A stretch of DNA of 64,000 nt from CAVXJN01 sp963762165 (GCA_963762165.1 CAVXJN010000003.1:1240001-1304000), one strand, 5' to 3'; counted from the first letter of the stretch, positions 44,430 through 54,875 are shown. A program made the numbers and translations. Notes: generated from the letters alone by a model not told the origin.

Positions 44430-47400
44430 ATGTGGTTTAAACATGCCCTAAGCCGCAAGCTGTTTGCGATCCTGTGGGCGGGGACGGCCGCTTTGGTTGT
44501 CGGGCTGGCTTTGCTGGTCAGCGTCGCGCGCTTGCTGCTGCCGTTGCTCGACCATTACCGATTGGAACTGCAGCAGTTCGCCAGTGCTCAAGTCGGCCGC
44601 CAAGTCGAGATCGGTGAAATCAGCGCGGGTTGGCGTGGACTGCATCCCGATCTGCGGATTCGCGATGTGCGCGTATTGACCGCCGATGGTTCGCAAACCT
44701 GGCTGTCCATGCGCGAAGTGCGCGCATCCGTGAAGGTATTCGATAGTTTGCGACGGCAGCGATTCGAGACGGGTCAGATCAGCCTGGTGGGCGGGTCGCT
44801 GGATGTCGCCCGTCATGCCGACGGCAGCTATAGTGTCGCCGGTATCGACACCGGATTCGGCGGTGTCGCAGGCCATGGCGGCCACGGCCTGCTCGAATGG
44901 CTCATGGGGCGCGACCGGGTCAGTCTCGAAGACGCAACCCTGCGCTGGCGGGACCCGCGGATCAGCACTGCTCCTCTCGAAATCTCCCAACTCAATCTGG
45001 ATTTACGGCGGATCGACGGACGTTACCGACTCGGCGGGGCCGGCCGGTTGGCGGGCAGTCCCCAGGGCCGGCTGCGGTTCGCCCTGGACCTCTCTGGGGA
45101 TCCGCTGCAGCCGTCCACGTTGCACAGCCAGTTCTATATGGAGGGCCAGGTCGTTGCCGGCGCGTGGTTGGATGGCTCCAGTTTCGCGGACGTGGAGCGT
45201 GTCTTCGGCAGCGTGCGCTTCCAGCTTTGGGCCGACGGTGCTGACCGCCTCGATCGCCTGCGCGGCGAACTCAACGGCCGCGATCTGTTGTGGCAGCCGC
45301 GCATCGCCGTCGAAGCAGGCGGCCCGGTTGCACCTGTGGCCTTGGATCAAGCCAGCGCCGACCTGTTCTGGAAGCAGGATCAGCACGGTTGGCGGCTGGC
45401 GCTGGACCATGTGCAGGTGGTGCGTGACGCGCTGCAGTGGCCGGAAACGTCGCTGCGCATGGCCGCCACCGATACCGGACAAGGCGGCCAACGATGGGAA
45501 CTCACTACACCGTTCGTGCGGCTGCAGGACGTCAATGCGGTGCTCCAGACCATACCCGGATTGACGCCCGCGCTGCGCCAGGCAGCGGCCGATCTTGCAC
45601 CCAGCGGCGACTTGCGCCAACTGGAGCTTCGTTACGATCCTTCCGCGCCCGGCACGGGCCTGTTTGCGGCGCTTCAATTTCAGGATCTGTCCGTCCGTCC
45701 CTGGCAACGATTTCCGGGTTTGGAAGGCGTCGACGGATCGGTGCGCACCGATGGCGATCACGGCTTTCTGTCCCTCGACAGTGAGCAGGTGCGGTTCACG
45801 TACGCGCGCCTTTTTCGGGAACCGCTGCATGCGCAACGGCTGGCAGGGACATTGTATTGGCATCCCGAAGGCGACGGCGTGCGCCTTTATGCGCCGCGGT
45901 TCAGCGCGAGCAACGATGACGTCAGCGCCAGCGGTCATATGCGGGTCGATGTACCCGGCTCGGGAGCCAGTCCCTTCCTGGATCTGCTGGTGGATTTCCG
46001 AGACGGGCACGGCGGTCAAGCATCCCACTACCTCCCCACCGGCATCATGCCGCCCGAAGTGGTGCGCTGGCTCGATCAGGCGCTTGCCACTGGCCGTGTT
46101 CCCAGCGGCCGGGCGCTGTACTTCGGCCGCTTGTCGGATTTCCCTTTTGCGGAACAAGGAACGTTTCGGGTCGATTTCGGGGTCGATAACCTGATCCTCG
46201 ACTACGCCCGTGGATGGCCCCGTCTGGAAGATGCGGTGGCCGGCATACGGTTCTCGGACCGCTCCATGAATGCCGACATCTATAGCGGCAAAATACTCGG
46301 TTTGGAGATTGGCCGCAGTCGCCTGGCGATTCCCCATATGGGCGACCGGGCGGTGCTCGAACTCGACACGCGGGCCCGGGGGCCTTTGGCGCAGTTCCTG
46401 GCTTACTTGCGGCGCGGACCCTTGTCCGATGATCCGCCGCCGATACTCGACCAGATCAAGGCGGCAAAAGATGCGCGCACGGCACTCAAGCTGCGTTTGC
46501 CGTTTCACGCCGCAAAGCAGGTGCAAATCGACGGCACAGTGCAATTCAACGGTAACCAGCTCAGCTGGCCGCTCCATGATCTGCACTTCGAAAATCTGCG
46601 AGGCGTACTGAACTTCGGCTATCGCAACCGCCGGGTTTCCTACGCGGCTGACGATTTGCGACTGCGCTGGCGCACGGCGCCCGCGTCGATGACCGTGCAA
46701 AGCAGCGAGGTGGGCGATGAAACCCAGGTGCAGTTCGATGTGCGTACCCACAACGGAGCCGGGCAATTGTTGACCACGCCGATGCCGATCCTCGACCATG
46801 TACTGCGCGGCTCCACGGACTGGGATCTGCGCGCCACGGTGCATCAGCCGCGAGACGCGGCGGCGCCGGTCAGGGTGGACTTGCAGGCGCGAAGCGATTT
46901 GCGCGGTCTGGAAGTGGCACTGCCGGCGCCGCTGGCTAAGGCGCCGGACACTGCACGTCCGCTCCTGCTGTCGGCGTCGGTAACCGGCAGCGGCCTCGGT
47001 CAATTGCGGTTTTATTACGGGTCGCTTTTGAATGGCGTGTTCCGCGTTGCCGATTCGAAACTGCAAACCGGCGAGCTGCGCTTCGGTCCGGCGCAGGCCG
47101 CATTGCCGGACCAGGCCGGCCTGCGTATCCGCGGCGTGATCGCGCAGCTTTCGGTGAGCGACTGGCGCCGCTGGATCGATGGCGCCGACCGCCGCGGCAC
47201 CAGTGCAGACGGCTGGGTGGCGAAACTGAATGCGCTCGACCTGCGTATCGGTACACTGGATGCATTGGGAAACGGTGTCCATGATCTGCATCTGGTGGCG
47301 AATCGCTCCGCAGGCCAGTGGCTGGCGGACATCGAGGCGCAGGAAATCGAAGGGCAAGTCCGGGTGCCGGTGGACGCCTCCGCAAAGGCGCCGGTGGTGG

Positions 47401-48290
47401 CCACCTTGGGCAAGTTGCGATTGGGTGCCGCCGGCCCTCCCGAAGCGTCTCCGGATTCGGATGTTGCGCCGGACCCGGCATTGTTGCCGGCGTTACGCAT
47501 CGAAGTCGAACAGCTTTCCTACGGTGAAGCCGATCTGGGGCAGATGGTGCTGGCGGTGGATCCGTTACCCGACGGCCTGCGGGTATCGCAACTGAGCATC
47601 GATTCGCCGAGCTTGAATGCGACGGCTACTGGGCTATGGCGCAACGCTGCCAAGGGTGAAACCTGCGATTTCACGATCAATGCCAGTACTGCGGATCTGG
47701 GAAAATTGCTCACAGCCGGCGGCTACGCCGACACCGTCAAGCGCGGTGCCGGCACTTTCCACATCGAGGCCCAATGGCCGGGTTCGCCAGCGGATTTCAA
47801 GTTCAAGGATCTCGACGGCAAGATGCGCTTACAGGTCAAGGATGGGCAATTGCTGGAGTTGAACCCCCGCGGCGGACGGATCTTCGGCTTGCTGTCACTG
47901 CAAGCCTTGCCCCGGCGTCTGTCCCTGGATTTCTCCGATCTGGTGCAGCGCGGATTTGCGTTCGATCGCATTGAGGGCACGTTCACCATTGCCAACGGCG
48001 ATGCCTACACGAATGATCTGTACATGGAAGGCCCTGCGGCCCGCGTGGATGTCGCCGGGCGCATCGGCTTGGCGGCCGAGGACTATGACCAAACGGCGTT
48101 GGTCACCCCCCGGGTGTCGTCGTCGATTCCAGTGGTCGGCGGGCTGGCCGGCGGGCCGGCGGTTGGCTTGGGTCTGTGGGTTGCGGAACGCATTTTCGGC
48201 AAGAAGATCGACGAAATGTCCCGCGTTCGTTACAACATTACCGGGCCATGGCGCGATCCTCAGGTCAAGCGCGCCGACGAATCCGGTTGA
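44430..48290 (+). CDS. yhdP: YhdP family AsmA-like envelope protein
   Basis: YhdP belongs to the AsmA-like bridge proteins thought to carry phospholipids between membranes. The 1286-residue product has one N-terminal membrane anchor (about residues 12-40, LFAILWAGTAALVVGLALLV), a very long beta-rich periplasmic region and the conserved C-terminal part with VVGGLAGGPAVGLGLWVAER and RYNITGPWRDPQVKRAD. It follows rng as in E. coli. The 3.9-kb frame is intact, unlike several of its neighbours. Confidence 0.92.
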   Translation: MWFKHALSRKLFAILWAGTAALVVGLALLVSVARLLLPLLDHYRLELQQFASAQVGRQVEIGEISAGWRGLHPDLRIRDVRVLTADGSQTWLSMREVRASVKVFDSLRRQRFETGQISLVGGSLDVARHADGSYSVAGIDTGFGGVAGHGGHGLLEWLMGRDRVSLEDATLRWRDPRISTAPLEISQLNLDLRRIDGRYRLGGAGRLAGSPQGRLRFALDLSGDPLQPSTLHSQFYMEGQVVAGAWLDGSSFADVERVFGSVRFQLWADGADRLDRLRGELNGRDLLWQPRIAVEAGGPVAPVALDQASADLFWKQDQHGWRLALDHVQVVRDALQWPETSLRMAATDTGQGGQRWELTTPFVRLQDVNAVLQTIPGLTPALRQAAADLAPSGDLRQLELRYDPSAPGTGLFAALQFQDLSVRPWQRFPGLEGVDGSVRTDGDHGFLSLDSEQVRFTYARLFREPLHAQRLAGTLYWHPEGDGVRLYAPRFSASNDDVSASGHMRVDVPGSGASPFLDLLVDFRDGHGGQASHYLPTGIMPPEVVRWLDQALATGRVPSGRALYFGRLSDFPFAEQGTFRVDFGVDNLILDYARGWPRLEDAVAGIRFSDRSMNADIYSGKILGLEIGRSRLAIPHMGDRAVLELDTRARGPLAQFLAYLRRGPLSDDPPPILDQIKAAKDARTALKLRLPFHAAKQVQIDGTVQFNGNQLSWPLHDLHFENLRGVLNFGYRNRRVSYAADDLRLRWRTAPASMTVQSSEVGDETQVQFDVRTHNGAGQLLTTPMPILDHVLRGSTDWDLRATVHQPRDAAAPVRVDLQARSDLRGLEVALPAPLAKAPDTARPLLLSASVTGSGLGQLRFYYGSLLNGVFRVADSKLQTGELRFGPAQAALPDQAGLRIRGVIAQLSVSDWRRWIDGADRRGTSADGWVAKLNALDLRIGTLDALGNGVHDLHLVANRSAGQWLADIEAQEIEGQVRVPVDASAKAPVVATLGKLRLGAAGPPEASPDSDVAPDPALLPALRIEVEQLSYGEADLGQMVLAVDPLPDGLRVSQLSIDSPSLNATATGLWRNAAKGETCDFTINASTADLGKLLTAGGYADTVKRGAGTFHIEAQWPGSPADFKFKDLDGKMRLQVKDGQLLELNPRGGRIFGLLSLQALPRRLSLDFSDLVQRGFAFDRIEGTFTIANGDAYTNDLYMEGPAARVDVAGRIGLAAEDYDQTALVTPRVSSSIPVVGGLAGGPAVGLGLWVAERIFGKKIDEMSRVRYNITGPWRDPQVKRADESG

Positions 48291-48335
48291 TGCGCGCGCC
48301 GCGAGGGCGACGGGTCATATGATATGCTTGGAGTG

Positions 48336-48683
48336 ATGAAATTTCTGTTGTTGTCGGCGCTGCTCGCATACCAGGCAGCGTTGGTCGCGGCACCCCGTTC
48401 CGAATGGAGTCTGACTGCCGAGGAATGGCTGCGACCGCGGGACGGGCAGCGGGTTCTCGGTTTCGACGCACTTGCAGCCGCGGTTCACGCCTGGGACCAC
48501 AATTCCGGCTCTGTCATCACCATTCGTTATCCAGGTGGCGACGAAGGGTCGTTGTGGGCGGTGCAACTGCGTGACTGGCTGATTGCGCTGGGGGTGCCGT
48601 CCTCGGCGATTCTGACCGCGCCCGGCAACGAGCGCACCGATGCCTTGTCGATCGTGGTCGATGGCGGTGGCGCCGGGCGCTGA
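48336..48683 (+). CDS. Small secreted protein of unknown function
   Basis: I do not recognise this gene. The ATG at 48336 gives 115 residues with a signal peptide (MKFLLLSALLAYQAALVAA, cleavage likely after the final AA). An ATG four codons earlier, at 48324, is an alternative. The mature part (VLGFDALAAAVHAWDHNSG, TIRYPGGDEG, RDWLIALGVPSSAIL) hints at a small alpha/beta domain and looks conserved rather than random. It lies between yhdP and the nitrilase gene and may be co-transcribed with both. A periplasmic location is inferred. Confidence 0.7.
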   Translation: MKFLLLSALLAYQAALVAAPRSEWSLTAEEWLRPRDGQRVLGFDALAAAVHAWDHNSGSVITIRYPGGDEGSLWAVQLRDWLIALGVPSSAILTAPGNERTDALSIVVDGGGAGR

Positions 48684-48747
48684 TGTGCATCCTGCGCCCG
48701 CCGCGCCACCAATGAACATCATCAATTGAAGGAACGGACCGTAATCC

Positions 48748-49566
48748 ATGGCTCGCGTAGCAGCAGTACAAATGGCGTCTTCTCCCAATGTCGGCGCCAA
48801 TCTGATCGAAGCCGGGCGATTGATCGCCGAAGCAGCGGCACAAGGCGCCAAGCTGGTCGTGCTGCCGGAAAATTTCGCCATCATGGGTTTGAAGGAAACC
48901 GACAAAGTGTCGGTACGCGAGCGCGGCGGGTCGGGGCAGGTGCAGGATTTTCTCGCCCAGCAGTCGCAACGCAACGGTGTATGGGTGGTCGGCGGCACGG
49001 TACCGCTGGAATCCTCTGACCCCAACCGCATCCGGGCCGCCTGCTTGCTGTACAACGATCGCGGCAAACAGGTTGCACGATACGACAAGGTACATTTGTT
49101 CGATGTGCACATCGAAGAGTCCGGCGAACATTATGTTGAATCCGAAACCATCGAACCCGGCGACCAGGTGACGGTGGTGGATACACCGTTCGGCCGCCTC
49201 GGTCTGGCGGTCTGCTACGATTTGCGCTTTCCGGAGCTGTTTCGCGCCATGGCCGCGCAGCAGGTGGACTTGATCGCATTACCGTCGGCGTTCACTGCCA
49301 TCACCGGCAAAGCCCATTGGGAAACCCTGCTGCGGGCGCGGGCGATCGAGAATCAGTGCTACATCGTCGCAGCGGCGCAAGGCGGGTATCACGCCAGCGG
49401 CCGGGAGACCCATGGCCACAGCATGGTCGTCGAGCCCTGGGGCACGGTGCTTGCGCGACTGCCAAGAGGTGCCGGGGTGGTCACGGCGGAAGTGGATCGC
49501 GAACGTTTGAATTCATTGCGCCGCACTTTTCCGGTGCTCGACCACCGGCGGCTTGGTTGCAAGTAA
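48748..49566 (+). CDS. Carbon-nitrogen hydrolase (Nit1/Nit2-like amidase)
   Basis: This nitrilase-superfamily amidase most resembles the deaminated-glutathione amidase group. The 272-residue product has the catalytic triad: E in LVVLPENFAIM, K in ARYDKVHLFDV, C in GLAVCYDLRFPELFR. The yhdP-nitrilase-tldD order is common in gammaproteobacteria and supports the repair-amidase reading, though the substrate is not proven by sequence. Confidence 0.9.
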   Translation: MARVAAVQMASSPNVGANLIEAGRLIAEAAAQGAKLVVLPENFAIMGLKETDKVSVRERGGSGQVQDFLAQQSQRNGVWVVGGTVPLESSDPNRIRAACLLYNDRGKQVARYDKVHLFDVHIEESGEHYVESETIEPGDQVTVVDTPFGRLGLAVCYDLRFPELFRAMAAQQVDLIALPSAFTAITGKAHWETLLRARAIENQCYIVAAAQGGYHASGRETHGHSMVVEPWGTVLARLPRGAGVVTAEVDRERLNSLRRTFPVLDHRRLGCK

Positions 49567-49677
49567 TCCATGCCCCGACTTGTGCCCCTTGTTCTGTGCC
49601 TTTTTCGGCACCATTCAGTCCGATAGACTGCTCGAGCGCTGTTTAGCGCGACTCAACCACGGCGACGGATCAAAGCC

Positions 49678-51123
49678 ATGAATAGTACCCTGGATATCGC
49701 CCGCGACCGCATTCTTACGCCTGCGGGTCTCGGCGACAACGACCTCAACAACGTCATGGACCGCGTGCTCGGTCATGCCATCGACAGCGCCGATCTGTAC
49801 TTCCAGATCAGCCGCCACGAATCATGGCTGCTCGAGGACGGGGTGGTGAAGGAAGGCAGCCACGGCATCGACCAGGGCGTCGGCATCCGCGCCATTGCCG
49901 GGGAAAAGACCGGCTTCGCCTATTCGGACGAAATCCAATTGCCGGCGTTGATGCAGGCGTCCCAGGCGGCGCGCGCCATCGCCGCCAGCGGTCGCCAGGG
50001 CAGTTTGCAGGCCTGGCAGGCGCGCGCCGGCCACGCCCTGTACCAGCCCCTGGATCCGCTTTCGACCCTGGATGAACGCGCCAAGCTGCAACTCATGGAA
50101 GCGGTGGATGCAGAAGCTCGCCGCCAGGACCCGCGTATCAAGCAGGTGATGGTCAGTCTCGCCGGCGTGCACGACGTGGTTCTGATCGCCCACAGCGACG
50201 GCACCCTGGCCGCGGACATACGCCCGCTGGTGCGACTGAATCTGAGCGTTATCGCCGAAGACGGCGAACGTCGTGAACAGGGCTCCGCCGGCGGTGGCGG
50301 CCGGGTCGGTTACGGATACTTTCTCGACCAGGACCGGGCCCTGGAATATGCCCGCGAGGCCGCACGCCTGGCGCTCGTCAACCTGGAGGCCGTGGATGCG
50401 CCCGCCGGAACCATGACCGTGGTGCTGGGCGCGGGCTGGCCGGGAGTGCTGTTGCACGAGGCCATCGGCCACGGCTTGGAAGGGGACTTCAACCGCAAGG
50501 GTACGTCGGCGTTCAGCGGCCGCATCGGCGAGCGGGTGGCGGCGCCGGAATGCACCGTGGTGGACGACGGCACGCTGGCCGATCGCCGCGGTTCATTGAA
50601 CATCGACGACGAAGGCACGCCCACCCAACGCACGGTGTTGATCGAAGACGGTATCCTCAAGGGATACATGCAGGATCGGCTCAATGCGCACCTTTCCGGC
50701 GCCGCGCCGACCGGCAACGGCCGCCGCGAATCCTATGCGCACCTGCCCATGCCGCGCATGACCAACACTTACATGCTGGCCGGCGCGCACGATCCCGGGG
50801 AAATCATCGCGTCGGTGGAAAAGGGCTTGTATGCGGTCAATTTCGGCGGCGGACAGGTGGACATTACCTCCGGCAAGTTCGTGTTCTCCGCCAGCGAGGC
50901 CTATCTGATCGAAAACGGCAAAGTCACCCGGCCGGTGAAAGGCGCCACTCTGATCGGCAACGGACCGGACGTGTTGACACGGGTGTCCATGGTCGGCAAC
51001 GACCTCAAGCTCGACACCGGCGTCGGCACCTGCGGCAAGGAAGGACAGAGCGTTCCGGTGGGCGTTGGCCAGCCGACGCTGCGTGTGGACGGTTTGACCG
51101 TCGGCGGTACCAGCGCCGGCTGA
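49678..51123 (+). CDS. tldD: Metalloprotease TldD
   Basis: TldD is the zinc-protease subunit of the TldD/TldE complex that trims small peptides (microcin B17 precursor, CcdA in E. coli). The 481-residue product has the metal motif HEAIGHGLEGD and GVGICGKEG-like C-terminal sequence (VGTCGKEGQSVPVG). Its partner PmbA is encoded 0.6 kb downstream. Confidence 0.97.
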   Translation: MNSTLDIARDRILTPAGLGDNDLNNVMDRVLGHAIDSADLYFQISRHESWLLEDGVVKEGSHGIDQGVGIRAIAGEKTGFAYSDEIQLPALMQASQAARAIAASGRQGSLQAWQARAGHALYQPLDPLSTLDERAKLQLMEAVDAEARRQDPRIKQVMVSLAGVHDVVLIAHSDGTLAADIRPLVRLNLSVIAEDGERREQGSAGGGGRVGYGYFLDQDRALEYAREAARLALVNLEAVDAPAGTMTVVLGAGWPGVLLHEAIGHGLEGDFNRKGTSAFSGRIGERVAAPECTVVDDGTLADRRGSLNIDDEGTPTQRTVLIEDGILKGYMQDRLNAHLSGAAPTGNGRRESYAHLPMPRMTNTYMLAGAHDPGEIIASVEKGLYAVNFGGGQVDITSGKFVFSASEAYLIENGKVTRPVKGATLIGNGPDVLTRVSMVGNDLKLDTGVGTCGKEGQSVPVGVGQPTLRVDGLTVGGTSAG

Positions 51124-51130
51124 GGCGGCC

Positions 51131-51622
51131 TCAGGCGTCCAGGTCGCGCAAATAACGGAACAGTTGGCGCGCCGATTTCGGCGCCAGATCGCGATCGCGC
51201 TCCTGCCGCGCGCTGCGCACGAGTTGCCGCAGATGCTGGCGGTCGGCGTTGGGGAAAGCCTCCAGCAGCGCTTCGAGGGCGGTATCGCCTTGGTCGATCA
51301 GCCGATCCCGCCAATGTTCGAGCCGATGTAATTGCGCGGCTGTTTCCCTGTCCTGGAGACGCAGGCCGTCGAGCTGCCGCTGCAGGGGCTCGGCGTCTAC
51401 ATGGCGCAGCAGCTTGCCGATGTACAAAAGCTGGCGTTTGCGCCCGGTTTTTTCGCGAATGCGGCGGGCGAGTTCGATCGCATCGCGCAGTTCGTCGGAC
51501 AGTTGGAACTGATCGAGTAGGTTCGGGCTCAGTTGTACGAGCTCGGCTCCCAGATCCTGCAATGCTTTGGCATCGCGCTTGCGCTGGGACTTGCTCGGTA
51601 GCTCGTGCTCGTTATCGTCCAT
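51131..51622 (-). CDS. darP: Ribosome biogenesis factor DarP (YjgA family)
   Basis: DarP acts late in 50S assembly. The 163-residue product is highly charged with the family start SKSQRKRDAKALQDLGAELV, ARRIREKTGRKRQLLYIGKL and the C-terminal KSARQLFRYLRDL. It sits on the opposite strand between tldD and pmbA, the same association as yjgA-pmbA in E. coli. Confidence 0.93.
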   Translation of the reverse strand: MDDNEHELPSKSQRKRDAKALQDLGAELVQLSPNLLDQFQLSDELRDAIELARRIREKTGRKRQLLYIGKLLRHVDAEPLQRQLDGLRLQDRETAAQLHRLEHWRDRLIDQGDTALEALLEAFPNADRQHLRQLVRSARQERDRDLAPKSARQLFRYLRDLDA

Positions 51623-51714
51623 GGGCAGTCATGCAGGTGGCGGGCCACCATTGTATCAGCGAACCCTGGTCTGCGGGCACGAGGCCCGTAGGTCACAATG
51701 TATGGAGAAGTGAT

Positions 51715-53073
51715 ATGACGCAAAGTGCCGAATCGATGGTCGAGCAGGCATTTCCGGACCAGGCGCAGCTCGAGTCTCTGGTCGCGCATGTTTTGGACGA
51801 GGCGCGTAGCCAGGGCGCCAGCGCGGCCGAAGCCGGGGTGAGTTTCGATGCCGGCTTGTCCGTGACCGTGCGCTTGGGTGAAGTGGAAACACTGGAGTTC
51901 AATCGTGACCGCGGTCTCGGCATTACCGTGTATTTCGGTCAGCGCAAGGGTTCGGCGAGTACTTCCGATTGGAGTGCGGCCGCCGTTCGAGAAACCGTGC
52001 AGGCGGCGTGCTCGATCGCCCGTTTTACGGGCGAGGATGCCTGCGCGGGACTTGCAGACGCCGCGCTCATGGCCCGGGACATTCCGGATCTGGACTTGTG
52101 TCACTCCTGGGGCGTGACGCCGGAGCAGGCAATCGATATCGCCCGGGCCTGCGAGGACGAGGCACGCAGTTTCGATTCCCGCATCAGCAATTCCGAAGGC
52201 GGCAGCGTTAGTAGCCATCAGGGCGTCTCGGTGTACGGCAACAGTCATGGCTTCATTGGCGGATATCCCAGCAGCCGCCACAGCATCAGTTGCGCCGTCA
52301 TCGGCAAGGGCGAGGCCGGCATGCAACGCGACTATTGGTACACCGTGGCGCGCGATGCGGCGGATATGGAGCCGGCTGCCGAAGTCGGTCGCAAAGCCGC
52401 GGAACGTACCATCCGGCGCCTCGGCGGCCGGCGCCTGAAGACCCGTCAGGCGCCGGTGCTGTTCGCGGCGGAATTGGCAACCGGTCTGCTCGGCCATCTG
52501 GTGGCGGCGGTACGCGGCGGCAAGCTCTATCGCCGCGCTTCGTTCCTGGTCGATCATCTGGGCAAGCGGATTTTCCCTGACTTCGTCTTGATCGAGGAGC
52601 GGCCGCATTTGCAAAAGGCGCTGGGCAGTGCGCCGTTCGACAGTGAGGGCGTCGCCACGCAGCCCAGGGAACTGGTGCGCGACGGGATACTGCAGGGCTA
52701 TGTACTCGACAGCTATTCGGCACGCCGCCTGGGTATGCAGACCACGGCCAACGCCGGTGGCGTGCACAATTTGAGCATTGCCCCGGGGCCGTCGGATTTC
52801 CCGGCGCTGCTGAAGCAAATGGACACCGGCCTGCTGGTCACCGAACTCATGGGCCAGGGCATCAACTATGTGACCGGGGATTATTCCCGCGGGGCGGCGG
52901 GTTTCTGGGTCGAAGGCGGAGAGATTCAGTATCCGGTGGAGGAACTGACCATCGCCGGCAATCTGCGCGACATGTTCGCCGGCCTGGTCGCCGTGGGCAA
53001 TGACGTCGAAACCCGAGGTTCGATTCGTTCCGGTTCGTTGTTGTTGGACAAGATGACCATCGCCGGCGAATAG
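51715..53073 (+). CDS. pmbA: Metalloprotease PmbA (TldE)
   Basis: PmbA/TldE is the non-metal-binding partner of TldD. The ATG at 51715 gives 452 residues. Family features are GLGITVYFGQRKGSAS, SNSEGGSVSS, NAGGVHNLSI and VTGDYSRGAAGFWVEGGEI. It lacks an HExxxH motif, as expected. The apparent overlap of the reverse-strand mgtE frame with its 3' end vanishes when an mgtE frameshift is corrected. Confidence 0.96.
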   Translation: MTQSAESMVEQAFPDQAQLESLVAHVLDEARSQGASAAEAGVSFDAGLSVTVRLGEVETLEFNRDRGLGITVYFGQRKGSASTSDWSAAAVRETVQAACSIARFTGEDACAGLADAALMARDIPDLDLCHSWGVTPEQAIDIARACEDEARSFDSRISNSEGGSVSSHQGVSVYGNSHGFIGGYPSSRHSISCAVIGKGEAGMQRDYWYTVARDAADMEPAAEVGRKAAERTIRRLGGRRLKTRQAPVLFAAELATGLLGHLVAAVRGGKLYRRASFLVDHLGKRIFPDFVLIEERPHLQKALGSAPFDSEGVATQPRELVRDGILQGYVLDSYSARRLGMQTTANAGGVHNLSIAPGPSDFPALLKQMDTGLLVTELMGQGINYVTGDYSRGAAGFWVEGGEIQYPVEELTIAGNLRDMFAGLVAVGNDVETRGSIRSGSLLLDKMTIAGE

Positions 53074-53137
53074 GGGCTCGCCGCCGCCCGAACCAGTGCC
53101 GTGGGTTGCATCAAGGTCAACGGGCCGGGCGGCGAAA

Positions 53138-54500
53138 TCAATGCAACAGGAAAATGCGTCGCCAAGCCCAGAAACGACATATAGCCGACCACGTCGGTAA
53201 CCGTGGTCAATATCACCGACCCGGCGAGGGCCGGATCCACGCCGAGGCGCCGCAGCAGCAGCGGGATGCCGAAACCGGCGAGGGCGGCGCAGATCAGATT
53301 GATGATCATGGCCGCGCCCACGAACACGCCGATCATGACATCGTGGAACCAGACGATGGCGATCAGCGCCACCACCACCGCCCAGAGCAGGCCGTTAAGG
53401 CTGCCCACCATCAGTTCCTTGGTCATGAGCCAGCGGGAATTGGCTTTGCCGACCCGTCCCAGGGCCAGGCCGCGGATGATCAGCGTCAGGGTCTGGGTGC
53501 CGGCGATGCCGCCCATGCTCGCGGCGATGGGCATCAGTACCGCCAGCGCCACCACTTTCTGAATCACGTCCTGGAACTGACCGATCACCCAGGCGGCCAG
53601 AAAAGCGGTCAGCAGGTTGATGCCCAGCCAGACGGCGCGCCGGCGGGTGCTGGTGATGACCGGTGCGAACATATCCTCTTCTTCGTCCAGACCGGCCATG
53701 CTCATCAGCGAGTGGTCGGCCTCGTCGCGGATGACGTCGACCACGTCATCGATGGTGATGCGGCCGAGCAGTCGCCGGTCGCTGTCCACCACCGGCGCGG
53801 AAATCAGATCCAGGCGTTCGAAAATGCGCGCCACTTCGCTGGCGGACAAGTTGGCGTCGATGGGTTCGACTTCCCGGTCCATGACTTCCGCCACGGTCAG
53901 GTTGAGGTCGGAAGTGAGCAGGCGCGACAGGGTCAGCATCCCCAGGAACTTGTCGAAGCGGTTGACCACGATCAGCGCATCGGTCAGGTCCGGGATTTCA
54001 CCCCGCAGGCGCAGATAGCGCAACACCACGTCCAGGGTCACGTCGGAGCGCACCGTGATGGTGTCGGTGTTCATCAAACCGCCGGCGCTGTCCTCCGGGA
54101 TAGGACAGCACCGATTCCAGGCGCCGGCGGTTCTGCTTGTCCATGGAGCGGACGACTTCGCGAATTACCGTATCCGGCAGATCGTCGAGCAGATCCGCCA
54201 GGTCGTCCATGTCCATGCCTTCGGTGGCGGCGACCAGCTCTTCGGGGCCCATATCCGAAATCAGCCGCGCACGGACTTCGTCGTTGACGTGCAGCAGCAC
54301 TTCGCCGCCGTTGTCGGGGCTGACGAGTTTCCAGACGATGTCGCGCTCGGTGGGCGGCAGCGATTCCAGCAACTGCGCGATCTCCGCCGGATGCAGGTTG
54401 TTGAGCATCTTCCAGACGTTCTGCAGCGTGCCGCTTTCCAGCGCGCGGGTCAGAGCCTGCAGACGGCATTCATGTTGCTGCTGGTTGCGGCTTCGCCCAT
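53138..54500 (-). CDS. mgtE: Magnesium transporter MgtE, three frameshifts in this sequence
   Basis: MgtE is a Mg2+-gated channel. Start ATG at 54500 (MGEAATSSNM) has AGGA upstream. One missing base near 54470 shifts to RLQALTRALESGTLQ, the N domain (LHPAEIAQLLESLPPTE). An extra base near 54095 shifts to GLMNTDTITVRSDV, the CBS pair (SAPVVDSDRRLLGRITIDDV) and five hydrophobic segments. An extra base at 53149-53150 removes the true stop; correcting it gives FLGLATHFLLH and TGA at 53138-53140. The result is 1362 nt, 453 aa. The gene closes the reverse-strand PTS block. Confidence 0.9.
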
Positions 54501-54875
54501 GGCCGAAAGTTCCTCGGAATGTGGAAGTCTTGCGTGTAATGCAACAGCGTATGCCGACCGCGCCTGGGTTGAACCGTGACCGTGCGCTCCAGACGCGATA
54601 CGAGAAGATCGCCATCCGCGCGTGCGCTGCCGAACGGCCCTCGCCGGTTCGCCGCGACGAGTGGCGCTCGCCAGAGGGTCGCGGAGTGCGCGGGCTGCGG
54701 CGTCGCCGATTATGATCGGGTTCATCGATCCGGTTCGAGACCCGCTGCTGATCAGCGCCGCATCGGCAAAACGCGTGACTTGTGACCTCGCGCTGCCAGT
54801 TCACGCTGGCGGCCAGTGTAGCCGCTATCGTCAAAGGGGTCCATGGAACGCCGAAGACAATTGAGGAGCCGGCGA
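54501..54875 (-). other. Non-coding gap between ptsI and mgtE
   Basis: This 375-bp interval has no supportable gene: open frames across it are short and show no recognisable domain. It probably carries the mgtE promoter (candidate at 54815-54843). I see no terminator with a T-run after ptsI and no known magnesium riboswitch. Confidence 0.5.
54815..54843 (-). promoter_or_regulatory. Possible mgtE promoter
   Basis: On the minus strand TGGACC (54843-54838), a 17-bp spacer and TACACT (54820-54815) match the sigma-70 consensus at four of six positions each. The site lies about 315 bp upstream of the mgtE start. Confidence 0.25.

Noticed and set aside
45003..47357. 784-codon open frame on the minus strand inside yhdP
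   Set aside because: It is the shadow of the yhdP codon pattern in high-GC DNA; it shows no domain motifs, and yhdP on the plus strand is clearly the real gene.
52926..53137. Extension of mgtE overlapping the pmbA 3' end
   Set aside because: The tail beyond FLGLATHF does not resemble MgtE; one extra base at 53149-53150 explains the lost stop at 53138-53140.
53106..54287. 393-codon plus-strand frame opposite mgtE
   Set aside because: His/Gln-rich translation typical of an antisense shadow; mgtE motifs lie on the minus strand.
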